A DNA stretch of 39,170 bases from Kineosphaera limosa NBRC 100340. Lineage in GTDB: Bacteria; Actinomycetota; Actinomycetes; Actinomycetales; Dermatophilaceae. Position 1 is the first letter of the stretch. Every line of letters begins with the position of its first letter. Below the pieces are notes generated by a model that was given only the letters and a program-made list of their open reading frames with translations, ran no database searches and was not told the origin of the DNA. The stretch covers positions 1 to 39,170 of the forward strand of contig NZ_BAHD01000066.1 of assembly GCF_000298215.1 (NCBI RefSeq), given 5' to 3'. A program made the position numbers and the translations under genes. Below, one piece after another: positions 6,879 to 13,753 of this stretch.

Positions 6879-7910
6879 TCAGCGGCGCTGCCGCAGCACG
6901 TCGATACCGACGGCCGCCGCGATGACGAGGCCGATGACGACCTGCTGCCAGAACGCCGTGACATTGAGCAGGTTGAGACCGTTGCGGATGACCGCCAGGG
7001 TCAAGGCCCCGATGAGGGTGCCCAGCGCCCGCCCCGACCCCCCGGCCAGGCTCGCGCCGCCGATGACGACCGCGGCGATCGCGTCGAGCTCGTAGCCGCT
7101 GGCCGCTTGCGGCTGCGCGGACGCCAACCGGCCCGCGAGCACCAGGCCCGCAACGCCGGAGAAGAGTCCGGCCAGCGCGTACACCGCCATCTTGGTCCGC
7201 TTGACCGGCAGCCCGGCCAGCCGCGCCGCCTCCTCGTTGCCGCCGATGGCGTACAGCGAGCGGCCGAAGACCGTGCGGTTGAGGATGAACGCCGTGACGC
7301 CCCACGCGACGAGCAGCACGATGATCGGCACCGGGACCGGGCCGATGCTGCGCCCGATCGCCGAGACCGCCGGCGGCATCTCGATCGGTCGGCCTCCGGA
7401 GACGACGAGCGCCAAACCGCGCGCGATCGACAGCATCGCCAGCGTCGCGATGAACGCCGGCAACTTGCCGTAGGCGATCGCCGCCCCCGACACCGCCCCG
7501 GCCAACAACCCGACCAGCGGCGCCGCAAGGAGCGCGATGGGCCCGGGCAGCCCGGCCGTCGCGACCAGCCAGCCGGCGCAGATCGCCGACAACGCCGCGA
7601 CCGAACCGACCGACAAGTCGATGCCCGCGGTGATGATGACGAACGTCATCCCGAACGCGAGCACCGCGACGACCGCCGCCTGCACGCCGATGTTGAGGAG
7701 GTTCTGGGTCGTCAGGAACGTCGGCGTGGCGATGAACATGACGACGCAGACGAGCACCAGGCCCACGAGCGCGCCGTTGTCGGCGAGCCACAGGGTGAAC
7801 GCGCGAAGGCGCGAACGCTCCGGCGTCGAGTTGGCCTCGGCCTTCGCCGACCTCGCCGCAGCCTTCTCGGCCTTCTCGGCCGACTTCTCAGCAGACTTTT
7901 CAGCGGACAC
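6879..7910 (-). CDS. rbsC: Ribose ABC transporter permease RbsC
   Basis: 343 residues with about 8-10 membrane segments, the inner-membrane channel of the importer. Family-typical stretches are VVAVLAFGMTFVIITAGIDL followed by SVGSV, and the late GGASLAGGSGRALGTLIGAL. An unusual N-terminal extension is rich in Lys, Glu and Ala with a repeated EKSAEK unit (about residues 4-25) and is probably cytosolic and helical. GTG 7910 is preferred: an AAGGAGG site lies 12 nt upstream. TTG 7922 is in frame but touches that site. With GTG 7910 the gene overlaps the end of rbsA by 11 nt, indicating coupled translation. Confidence 0.92.
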   Translation of the reverse strand: MSAEKSAEKSAEKAEKAAARSAKAEANSTPERSRLRAFTLWLADNGALVGLVLVCVVMFIATPTFLTTQNLLNIGVQAAVVAVLAFGMTFVIITAGIDLSVGSVAALSAICAGWLVATAGLPGPIALLAAPLVGLLAGAVSGAAIAYGKLPAFIATLAMLSIARGLALVVSGGRPIEMPPAVSAIGRSIGPVPVPIIVLLVAWGVTAFILNRTVFGRSLYAIGGNEEAARLAGLPVKRTKMAVYALAGLFSGVAGLVLAGRLASAQPQAASGYELDAIAAVVIGGASLAGGSGRALGTLIGALTLAVIRNGLNLLNVTAFWQQVVIGLVIAAAVGIDVLRQRR

Positions 7911-9402
7911 GGGACGAATCAACCTCCTTGACGGCCAACGACATGACCGCGTCTTGGGTGGCCTCCTCGGCCGTGAGTTCTCCGACGATGCGACCCTTGG
8001 CCATGACGAGCACGCGGTCGCTCATGCTGATGACCTCGGGCAGGTCACTCGAGACGAGCAGGACGCCGCCGCCGGCATCCGTGATGGCGTTGACGAGTTC
8101 GTAGATTTCGACCTTCGCGCCGACGTCGACGCCGCGGGTCGGCTCGTCGAGCAGCAGCACGTCGGACCCGGCCATCGACCAGCGACCGAACACAACCTTT
8201 TGCTGATTGCCTCCGGAGAGGCCGCGCACCTGCTGGTCCAGCGACGCCATCCGAATCCGCAACTGCTGGGCCACCTCGTCGCTGCGACGCCGTTGCCCGC
8301 GCAGGTCCGCGAGGCCGGCGCGACCGGTCGAGCGCAGCGTGGCGTAGCCGAGGTTCTCGGCGACCGACGCCTCGAGCACCAGCCCGGAGTTCTTGCGGTC
8401 CTCCGGCACGAGGCCCACCCCGCGGCCGACCGCAGCGGCGACGTCCTTCTTCGGCAGACGCTTGCCGTGCACCGTCACCGAGCCGGACTCGTAACTGTCC
8501 GCGCCCGCGATGGCCCGCAGCACCTCCGTGCGGCCCGCGCCCATGAGCCCGGCGATACCGACGACCTCACCCGCACGCACCTCAAGGGAGATGTCCTCGA
8601 AGACGCCCGACTGGTTGAGCCCCTCGACGTTGAGCACGACATCGCCGACCTCGCCGCGGCGCCGCGGGTACAGGTCGTCGATGCTGCGGCCGACCATGAG
8701 GCGCACCAGCTCGGCCTCCCCCGCGCCAGCGCTGACGGTGTCGACGGCAGTACCGTCGCGCAGCACGGTGATTCGGTCGCCGATCTCCTCGATCTCGTCG
8801 AGGTGATGGCTGATGAAGACCATCGCGACGCCCTGCTCGCGCAGGTCGCGCACGACGTCGAAGAGGATGTCGGTCTCGGTGCGGGTCAGCGCCGCCGTCG
8901 GCTCGTCGAGGATGAGGATGCGCGCGTCCATCGCGAGCGCCTTGGCGATCTCGATCATCTGCTGGCGGGCGACGCCGAGCGTGCCGACCTTGCGATTGAC
9001 GTCGACGTCGAGGCCGATGCGGGCGATCGCCTCCTGGGCGTACTTGCGGACCGCGCGGCGATCGACCAGCCCGAACTTGCGCGGCGTGCGGCCGAGGGTG
9101 AGGTTCTCGGCGACTGACAGCTCGGGCACGAGGTTGAGCTCTTGGTGGATCGTGGCGATCCCCAGCGACTCGGACGTGCGGGTGTCAGGGATGCGCACCT
9201 CTTTGCCGTCGACGACGATGCGGCCGGTGTCGGGTTCGTGCACCCCGGCGATCATCTTGATGAGCGTCGACTTGCCCGCGCCGTTCTCGCCGAGCAGCAC
9301 GTGCACCTCGCCGCGGCGCACGTCCAGACTCACGTCGCGAACAGCCTTGATGCCGCCGAAGGACTTCGACACCCCCTCCAGGCGTAGCAGGACCTCACCC
9401 AT
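7900..9402 (-). CDS. rbsA: Ribose ABC transporter ATP-binding protein RbsA
   Basis: 500 residues with two fused nucleotide-binding domains, the energy-coupling subunit on the cytosolic face. The first domain has Walker A GENGAGKST (about residues 36-44), signature-region LGVARQQMIEIAKALAMDAR and Walker B ILILDEPTAAL. The second domain has a degenerate Walker A (GLMGAGRTEV), signature LSGGNQQKVVFGRW and Walker B VLLLDEPTRGVDVGA. A degenerate second P-loop is usual for sugar importers of this class. ATG 9402 overlaps the stop of the upstream LacI-type gene by 8 nt, so regulator and transporter are co-transcribed. Confidence 0.94.
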   Translation of the reverse strand: MGEVLLRLEGVSKSFGGIKAVRDVSLDVRRGEVHVLLGENGAGKSTLIKMIAGVHEPDTGRIVVDGKEVRIPDTRTSESLGIATIHQELNLVPELSVAENLTLGRTPRKFGLVDRRAVRKYAQEAIARIGLDVDVNRKVGTLGVARQQMIEIAKALAMDARILILDEPTAALTRTETDILFDVVRDLREQGVAMVFISHHLDEIEEIGDRITVLRDGTAVDTVSAGAGEAELVRLMVGRSIDDLYPRRRGEVGDVVLNVEGLNQSGVFEDISLEVRAGEVVGIAGLMGAGRTEVLRAIAGADSYESGSVTVHGKRLPKKDVAAAVGRGVGLVPEDRKNSGLVLEASVAENLGYATLRSTGRAGLADLRGQRRRSDEVAQQLRIRMASLDQQVRGLSGGNQQKVVFGRWSMAGSDVLLLDEPTRGVDVGAKVEIYELVNAITDAGGGVLLVSSDLPEVISMSDRVLVMAKGRIVGELTAEEATQDAVMSLAVKEVDSSRVR

Positions 9403-10585
9403 GGGTCGTCTCCTCGCTGTTGTGGGTCGTGAATGTGCTTTCGCCGACGGTGCGGCCGGGGTTCCGGAGCCGGATCGGCTGGGTCGTGGCGCGGCCGTTG
9501 CGTTGGTCGGTCGGCGCGTCGGGCGGGCTTTCGCCCAGGGAGCCGGGCGCGCTGTCGATGGGCGAGCCGAGTGGGCTCTCGCCGGACGGGCTGGGCGCGG
9601 TCTCGCCGAGGGAGCGACGGATGACGAGCCGCGTTGGGATGGGCGTGGTGTCGACGTCTTCGCCGGCGATGCGGTCCAGCAGGGCTGCCACTGCCTTCTC
9701 GCCGAGCTGGGCGGTGTCTTGGGCGACGACCGTCACGGCCGGGTCGAGCACCTCGAACCAGGGGGTGTCGTCGACCGCGGCGATGCCGACGTCTTCGCCG
9801 ATGCGGACGCCGCGGCGCCGCATGACGGTGAGCACGCCGAGGGCCATCAGCGCGTCGGCGGCGATGATCGCCTCGGGCGGCGTCGACAGACCGAGCAGCT
9901 GCTGCGCGGCGGCGATACCGCTGGCGAGCTGGAAATCGCCCTCGACGAGGTACTCGCTGCCCAGGCCGATGCCGTGTTGCGACAGGCGGACCGCGACGGC
10001 CCGGAGGCGTTCGCGGCCGGTGGAGGTCGACTGCGGGCCGGCGACGATCGCGATTCTCCGGTGCCCCAACGCCACGATGTGGTCGACGAGCTCGCCCATC
10101 CCGCCGGCGGAGTCGGAGGCGATGACCGGCACGCCGAGGCCCGCATCGCGGTCGATCGAGACGGTCGGGTTGGCCGCGACGACCTTGCGCAGCGTGACGC
10201 TCGCTCCGCCCTGAGGGACGACGAGCAGCCCGTCGACCTGGTGTTTCGCCAGGGTGTTGAGGTAGCGGTCCTGGGCGTGGCAGTCTTCGTCGGCGTTGCC
10301 GATCATGACGGTGCGACCTGCTTCGGCGGCGGCCTTGTCGACCGCGTACGCCAGGTCGGTGAAGAAGGCGTTGCGGACATCAGGCAGCAGCAGGCCGATG
10401 GTGTCGGTCCGGCTCGTGCGCAGCGAGCGCGCCGCCGAGTTGCCGGCGTAGCCGAGGTCTTCGGCGGCCTGTCGGACGATGTCGCGCGTACGAGGCGCCG
10501 CGGAGGCGTCGGGGTCGAGCGCCCGGGAGGCCGTCGCCGGGGAGACACCAGCGGCCAGCGCGACATCCCGCAGGGTCACGGCCAC
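9395..10585 (-). CDS. rbsR: LacI-family transcriptional repressor of the ribose operon
   Basis: 396 residues. The helix-turn-helix and hinge helix are at the N-terminus (VTLRDVALAAGVSPATASRA). The sugar-binding core follows: TIGLLLPDVRNAFFTDLAYA, VDGLLVVPQGG, HRRIAIVAGPQSTSTGRERL, and VGIAAVDDTPWFEVLDPAVT. GTG 10585 is chosen over the 36-nt longer frame because a perfect AAGGAGG (complement of 10593-10599) lies 7 nt upstream and the protein then starts as most LacI proteins do. After the normal end near RLVIRRSLGE the protein has an extra tail of about 70 residues rich in Pro, Ser and Gly with repeated SPxGESP-like units; it looks disordered. As first gene of the operon and next to the 30-bp palindrome, it probably represses itself and rbsACBD until ribose or a relative binds. 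Confidence 0.9.
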   Translation of the reverse strand: MAVTLRDVALAAGVSPATASRALDPDASAAPRTRDIVRQAAEDLGYAGNSAARSLRTSRTDTIGLLLPDVRNAFFTDLAYAVDKAAAEAGRTVMIGNADEDCHAQDRYLNTLAKHQVDGLLVVPQGGASVTLRKVVAANPTVSIDRDAGLGVPVIASDSAGGMGELVDHIVALGHRRIAIVAGPQSTSTGRERLRAVAVRLSQHGIGLGSEYLVEGDFQLASGIAAAQQLLGLSTPPEAIIAADALMALGVLTVMRRRGVRIGEDVGIAAVDDTPWFEVLDPAVTVVAQDTAQLGEKAVAALLDRIAGEDVDTTPIPTRLVIRRSLGETAPSPSGESPLGSPIDSAPGSLGESPPDAPTDQRNGRATTQPIRLRNPGRTVGESTFTTHNSEETTHG

Positions 10586-10606
10586 GCTGCCACCTCCTTG
10601 CGACAT

Positions 10607-10636
10607 TGCAATCGATTCCAATTGGAATCGATTGCA
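10607..10636 (-). promoter_or_regulatory. 30-bp perfect palindrome, double LacI-type operator
   Basis: Every base from 10607 to 10636 pairs with its mirror across the centre AATT (10620-10623). It contains two ATCGAT cores (10611-10616 and 10627-10632), each flanked by CA/TCC or GGA/TGCA as in LacI-family half-sites, with core centres 16 bp apart. It lies 21 bp before the rbsR start. The sequence is direct; operator function is inferred from position and family. Confidence 0.82.
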
Positions 10637-11011
10637 GGAGTCTGCCCCGCGTGCCGCCCCCCGTCAAGACCCCCACGGGCGCCAGGCGCGAGCCCGCCAC
10701 CCTCCCGCCGACGGTTGCCCTCCCTGCGTTGGGTTGCGGTCGCAACAGCACCCGTCGGCAGGGGGCGCAACCGTCGGCGACAGCGGGGCTGGGCGGGGGC
10801 GCAACCGGCGGCGAGAGCGGGGCCCGGAAGGGGACGCAACGGTGGGCAGGGCTGGCGTGCGGTGGGCGACGGGCGGTCGTCGCCGACGGACGGTCGTCGC
10901 CGACGGGCGGTCGTGGGCGACCGGGCACCCCGCAGTCCCCGGTAGTTTGAACGGACTAACGAGCCCGGGTGGCCGCTACACGCGCGTGCACGCCGAGCCC
11001 CTGGGGGGTCG
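10637..11011. repeat. Non-coding repeat-rich stretch between rbsR and a small membrane protein
   Basis: No convincing gene is seen; the open frames here are GC-rich read-through of repeats. Three elements are present. First is copy A of the dispersed palindromic repeat (10708-10778). Second is a partly conserved tandem repeat of 34 bp: units at 10761-10794 and 10795-10828, with a decayed third to about 10855. Third is a 17-bp tandem repeat in three units: 10867-10883, 10884-10900 and 10901-10917. Each 17-bp unit contains CGAC and GTCG in inverted order. 34 is twice 17, so the two arrays may share an origin. Confidence 0.7.
10708..10778 (+). repeat. Dispersed palindromic repeat, copy A
   Basis: Outer arms GCCGACGGTTGC...CCCTGC (10708-10728) and its near-perfect complement (10758-10778) match at 19 of 21 positions. 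The loop holds the family core TTGCGGTCGCAACAGCACCC (10734-10753), itself partly self-complementary (GTTGC/GCAAC). Related cores are at 11648, 25650 and 25798, all on the same strand. Confidence 0.7.
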
Positions 11012-11518
11012 ATGGACGGAGTGACGCCGAGGGAGGCGCTGACGGCGCTCCGCACCGAATTGCGGCGTTCCGTTTGGCTGTTGCGCTGCGGGCTGATCCT
11101 CCCGACTCTGCTCGTTGCCCTCGCGGCGTCAGCGGTGATCAATGGAGGGGGAATCGTCGCGCTTCAGCCGTCGCTAGCGCTGGCCCCGCTGACGATCCTG
11201 TGGTGGATGCGGTGGTGGCCGATCGAACGCGGCTGGCGGGAAGTTCGGGGCGCGCAGGCCGCACAAGCCGTTTCGGTCACGACGTCCGCCTGGGAGGATC
11301 CCGTGACCGTCACCACCGGGGCCGGCTCGAGTTGGCGATGGCCTGTCATCCCCGGGCGCTCCTTCTCCGGCAAACTCCCGATGCCCGGAGATCGCGCATG
11401 GATCGCCCGCCCGCTGCGCGAGCACGCCTATCCGGTCATCGTCGTGTTCGACGGGGACCGCCCGCGCATCGCGGTCGCCAGCAGGCCCGCCTACCAGGTG
11501 CCAGAACGGGTCACCTGA
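11012..11518 (+). CDS. Hypothetical membrane protein, two N-terminal helices
   Basis: 168 residues with no family I can name. The start ATG 11012 follows a GGGGGG stretch that could serve as a ribosome site 3 nt upstream. After a charged opening (MDGVTPREALTALRTELRRS), two hydrophobic stretches follow: WLLRCGLILPTLLVALAASA (about 22-41) and LALAPLTILWWMRWW (about 55-69). The remaining soluble part has WEDPVTVTTGAGSSWRWPVI, a Trp/Gly-rich patch, and ends with strands around AYPVIVVFDGDRPRIAVASR. Codon use matches the neighbours. It sits alone between repeat-rich intergenic regions, so no functional hint comes from context. Confidence 0.6.
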   Translation: MDGVTPREALTALRTELRRSVWLLRCGLILPTLLVALAASAVINGGGIVALQPSLALAPLTILWWMRWWPIERGWREVRGAQAAQAVSVTTSAWEDPVTVTTGAGSSWRWPVIPGRSFSGKLPMPGDRAWIARPLREHAYPVIVVFDGDRPRIAVASRPAYQVPERVT

Positions 11519-11545
11519 GCCAAGCGCGACTTGGACCACCGGGAC

Positions 11546-11624
11546 TCCGACTGGACGACGTCTCGAGCGGTTGGCCAGTCAGCCGGGCGCTGTCCAGTCG
11601 GACTCGCCAACCGTCTCGCCCGGC
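11546..11624 (+). repeat. Three interleaved inverted repeats after the membrane-protein gene
   Basis: Arm 1 TCCGACTGGAC (11546-11556) is complementary to 11592-11602. Arm 2 CGGTTGGC (11568-11575) pairs with 11606-11613. Arm 3 GCCGGGC (11582-11588) pairs with 11618-11624. The order is 1-2-3 then 1'-2'-3', so the stems cannot nest: they are either mutually exclusive or form pseudoknots. A simple terminator would not look like this. Confidence 0.6.
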
Positions 11625-11635
11625 GGGAGCCGCCC

Positions 11636-11692
11636 CCCTGCACTGGGCTGCGGTCGCCACAGCAACCGGCGAGGGGGTGCAACGGTCGCCAA
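11636..11692 (+). repeat. Dispersed palindromic repeat, copy B (diverged)
   Basis: Core CTGCGGTCGCCACAGCAACC (11648-11667) matches the cores of copies A, C and D with a few substitutions, followed by a GGGGGTGCAACGGTCGCC segment that parallels the CAACCGTCG end of the other copies. It lies between the interleaved repeats and the promoter of the RHH gene. Confidence 0.6.
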
Positions 11693-11719
11693 GGGCGGGC
11701 GATCTGCTCCCAGGCATGT

Positions 11720-11738
11720 TTTCGTTTACGATATTCAC
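11720..11738 (+). promoter_or_regulatory. AT-rich promoter of the RHH/BrnT-like module, leaderless
   Basis: A sudden AT-rich patch in GC-rich surroundings. TACGAT (11727-11732) fits a -10 box and ends 6 nt before the ATG at 11739. No ribosome site precedes the ATG, so the transcript probably begins at the start codon. No clear -35 box was seen. Confidence 0.5.
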
Positions 11739-11984
11739 ATGCGCGAGGACGAGGTGACGCAGGAGCAGATACAGGAGTGGGCCGATGAGGCCGAGGCTGG
11801 TTACGACGTCGAGCAACTCAAGCGCCGTGGACGCGGTCGGCCTGGCCGTGGAGCCGAGCCCATGCAGGTCGTCGCGGTGCGACTCACGCTTGAGGAAGTG
11901 GCGGCCCTGGACGCCCTTGCGGGTCGGGACAACGTCAGCCGCTCCGAGGCGATTCGCCGCGCACTCGCTCACTTCGCGGCGTGA
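11739..11984 (+). CDS. Ribbon-helix-helix (CopG-type) antitoxin
   Basis: 81 residues. The C-terminal half is a ribbon-helix-helix: strand MQVVAVRLTLEEVAALDALA, helix, turn DNVS, then RSEAIRRALAHFAA. The N-terminal half is acidic then basic (MREDEVTQEQIQEWADEAEA, then LKRRGRGRPGRG), an AT-hook-like GRGRPGRG that may add DNA contact. The frame is open upstream to 11571, but that part translates the dispersed repeat; ATG 11739 directly after the AT-rich promoter is preferred. It overlaps the next gene by 4 nt (GTGA). Small RHH proteins in this position normally act as antitoxin and repressor. Confidence 0.75.
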   Translation: MREDEVTQEQIQEWADEAEAGYDVEQLKRRGRGRPGRGAEPMQVVAVRLTLEEVAALDALAGRDNVSRSEAIRRALAHFAA

Positions 11985-12226
11985 AGGTCCACCCGAGCGC
12001 GCTCAAGCATGGAGTCAGCCAGGAGGATGCGGCGCAGGCGGCTGACTGGCCACAGTGGATCGAGCCGCTTGATGACGAGGACGACTGGCCGCACCGTCAG
12101 TTGCGTCTTGGCTTCGACACAAACGCACGGCTCCTCGAGACGGTTGTGCTGGTCTTCGAGAGCGGCGCAGAGTTGGTGATCCACGCGATGCCCGCGCGCA
12201 AGCAATTCTGGGAGCTGCTGCCCTGA
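11981..12226 (+). CDS. Putative BrnT-like toxin
   Basis: 81 residues from GTG 11981, overlapping the antitoxin stop. The pattern KHGVSQEDAAQAADWPQWIE, then RQLRLGFDTNARLLETVVLV, then LVIHAMPARKQFWELLP, follows the BrnT ribonuclease-toxin layout: KHGV-S-x-E-x-A near the start, an R-x-L-x-x-G strand, and a terminal strand ending in IHAMPARK. The match is by eye and weak in the middle. In classical brnTA the toxin gene comes first; here the RHH antitoxin gene comes first. A role as an RNA-targeting toxin is inferred from the pairing. It could instead be a toxin family without a name known to me. Confidence 0.65.
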   Translation: MKVHPSALKHGVSQEDAAQAADWPQWIEPLDDEDDWPHRQLRLGFDTNARLLETVVLVFESGAELVIHAMPARKQFWELLP

Positions 12227-12319
12227 TTTCCTGGCCCGGTCGTGTCCGAAATCCCCCGAGCGCATGCGTGAAGTGGGTCTCGACAGACGGCTCGGGCGGT
12301 TGTGGCACCGTTGCTAGGT

Positions 12320-13591
12320 ATGGCCGAGCGCAGGTGGGATGTCGCGGTCGTCGGGCTGGGGCCGGCGGGGCGGGCGCTGGCGCATCGGCTGATCAGGACC
12401 GGGCTGTCGGTGCTGGTGATCGACCCCGACCCCGGGCGGCCGTGGCGGCAGACGCTGGGCGGCTGGTCTCGGCAGCTGCCGGCCTGGCTGCCCGTGGAAG
12501 CCGTCGGCGCCCGCGCGCAGAACCCGGTGATCCGCGCCGAGGCGAGCTACCCCATCCGGGCAGGATACGCGGTGCTCGACAACGCAGCACTTGCTCGCGC
12601 CCTCGACCTCACGGGCGCTGAGCTGCAGGAACGAGCAGCCTCCGACCTTGTGAACGTGCCCGCCCGGGTCGTCGTCGACGCGCGCGGCGCCGTGCCCGCC
12701 AGTTCGCAGCGCCCGCGCCGCCTACCCCTGCAGCGGGCCATCGGGGTGCTCGTCGAACCGCACCTCGCCGCGCCAGTCCTCGCCGGTGACGAGGCCGTGC
12801 TCATGGACTGGCGCCCGTTCGACGGCGCCCCCGCCTGGGCGGCGACGTCACCGACGTTCCTCTACGCCATCCCCATGCCCGACGGTCGGATCCTGCTCGA
12901 GGAGACCTGCCTCGCCGGCGCCCCCGGCCCCGATCATCCGGAGTTGGATCGGCGGCTGCGCGTGCGCCTCGCGCGGCACGGGATCGGTGGTCCGGGGGTG
13001 GACGATGCCGAGATCGAGCGAGTCTCCATCCCCATGCTCCGCGCGCCCCGAGGTCGCGGCCCGAATGGCCAGGGCGTGGCCGGCCAGGGCCTTAGCAGCC
13101 AAGGCCTGAGCGGTCGGGATCTAGTCGCTCTTGACCGGGGTAGACCCGGCGTGCGCTTTCCCGGTCTGGGCGGGCACCACCAAAGCGCCCGTGCCGGCGG
13201 CAGCCAAGTGGCGACCGGCCCGCTGGTGGTGCGTTTCGGCGCTGCTGGGGCGCAACACAATCCGATCACCGGGTACTCGGCGTTCGCCTCCCTGGCAGCC
13301 GTCGACAACTTCGTCGAGCGCATCACCGGTGCGGTGCGCGAAGGCTCCCGACTCGCGGTTCCCGGCGGCCCGCCCCTCGCGCGGCACGCGGCACTGCGGG
13401 CCTTGCTGCGACTGAGCCCCGACGACACCCTGGCCCTTTTCGACGCCTTCGGCCGGCTGCCGGCCCAGCGGCAGTACGACATCCTCGACGCTCGGGCCAC
13501 GGATCGCCACCTCATCGCGGCACTCACCGCGCAATTCCGGCGTCTCCCCCCGCGCTCCGCCCTGGCCCTCCTGCGCGCCACCACGATCTGA
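12320..13591 (+). CDS. Lycopene-cyclase-like FAD-dependent protein
   Basis: 423 residues. The N-terminus has a dinucleotide-binding motif (VAVVGLGPAGRALAHRL, then an acidic VIDPDPG). Later stretches fit lycopene beta-cyclase relatives: LQRAIGVLVEPH, AVLMDWRPFDG, PTFLYAIPMPDGRILLEETC and, near the C-terminus, ITGYSAFASL. Such enzymes cyclise the ends of lycopene at the membrane. Between about residues 245 and 300 there is a low-complexity insert with a repeated five-residue GQG/SQG unit (NGQGVAGQGLSSQGLSG) that family members usually lack. ATG 12320 is chosen; GTG 12302 is in frame but neither start has a ribosome site. No other carotenoid gene (crtE, crtB, crtI) lies in the window, so the substrate is not confirmed by context. 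Confidence 0.72.
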   Translation: MAERRWDVAVVGLGPAGRALAHRLIRTGLSVLVIDPDPGRPWRQTLGGWSRQLPAWLPVEAVGARAQNPVIRAEASYPIRAGYAVLDNAALARALDLTGAELQERAASDLVNVPARVVVDARGAVPASSQRPRRLPLQRAIGVLVEPHLAAPVLAGDEAVLMDWRPFDGAPAWAATSPTFLYAIPMPDGRILLEETCLAGAPGPDHPELDRRLRVRLARHGIGGPGVDDAEIERVSIPMLRAPRGRGPNGQGVAGQGLSSQGLSGRDLVALDRGRPGVRFPGLGGHHQSARAGGSQVATGPLVVRFGAAGAQHNPITGYSAFASLAAVDNFVERITGAVREGSRLAVPGGPPLARHAALRALLRLSPDDTLALFDAFGRLPAQRQYDILDARATDRHLIAALTAQFRRLPPRSALALLRATTI

Positions 13592-13753
13592 GCTAACCCT
13601 GCCGTTAGTCATACTTTCCGGCGAAGTTCAGAGTTCCGACTATGAATCTCGCGCGAAATAAGACTATCGGCGACTTTTCAGATTTCGAATTATGACCCTC
13701 GAATCCACAGTGCGGCATCGGCAGGGGATTTCTTGGGGTATAAGGTCGCGGGT
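13592..13753. other. AT-rich intergenic island
   Basis: 162 bp of markedly lower GC than the rest, with no gene. It has two diverged copies of TATGAnnCTCG (13641 and 13691, 50 bp apart) and an inverted repeat TTCGA (13684-13688)/TCGAA (13699-13703). A -10-like TATAAG (13739-13744) lies 9 nt before the oxidoreductase ATG. It may hold that gene's promoter and a regulator site; no regulator can be named. Confidence 0.5.

Noticed and set aside
10606-10950. 114-residue plus-strand frame between rbsR and the membrane protein
   Set aside because: It translates the tandem and dispersed repeats; the peptides recur near 11600 and 25700 only because the repeat does.
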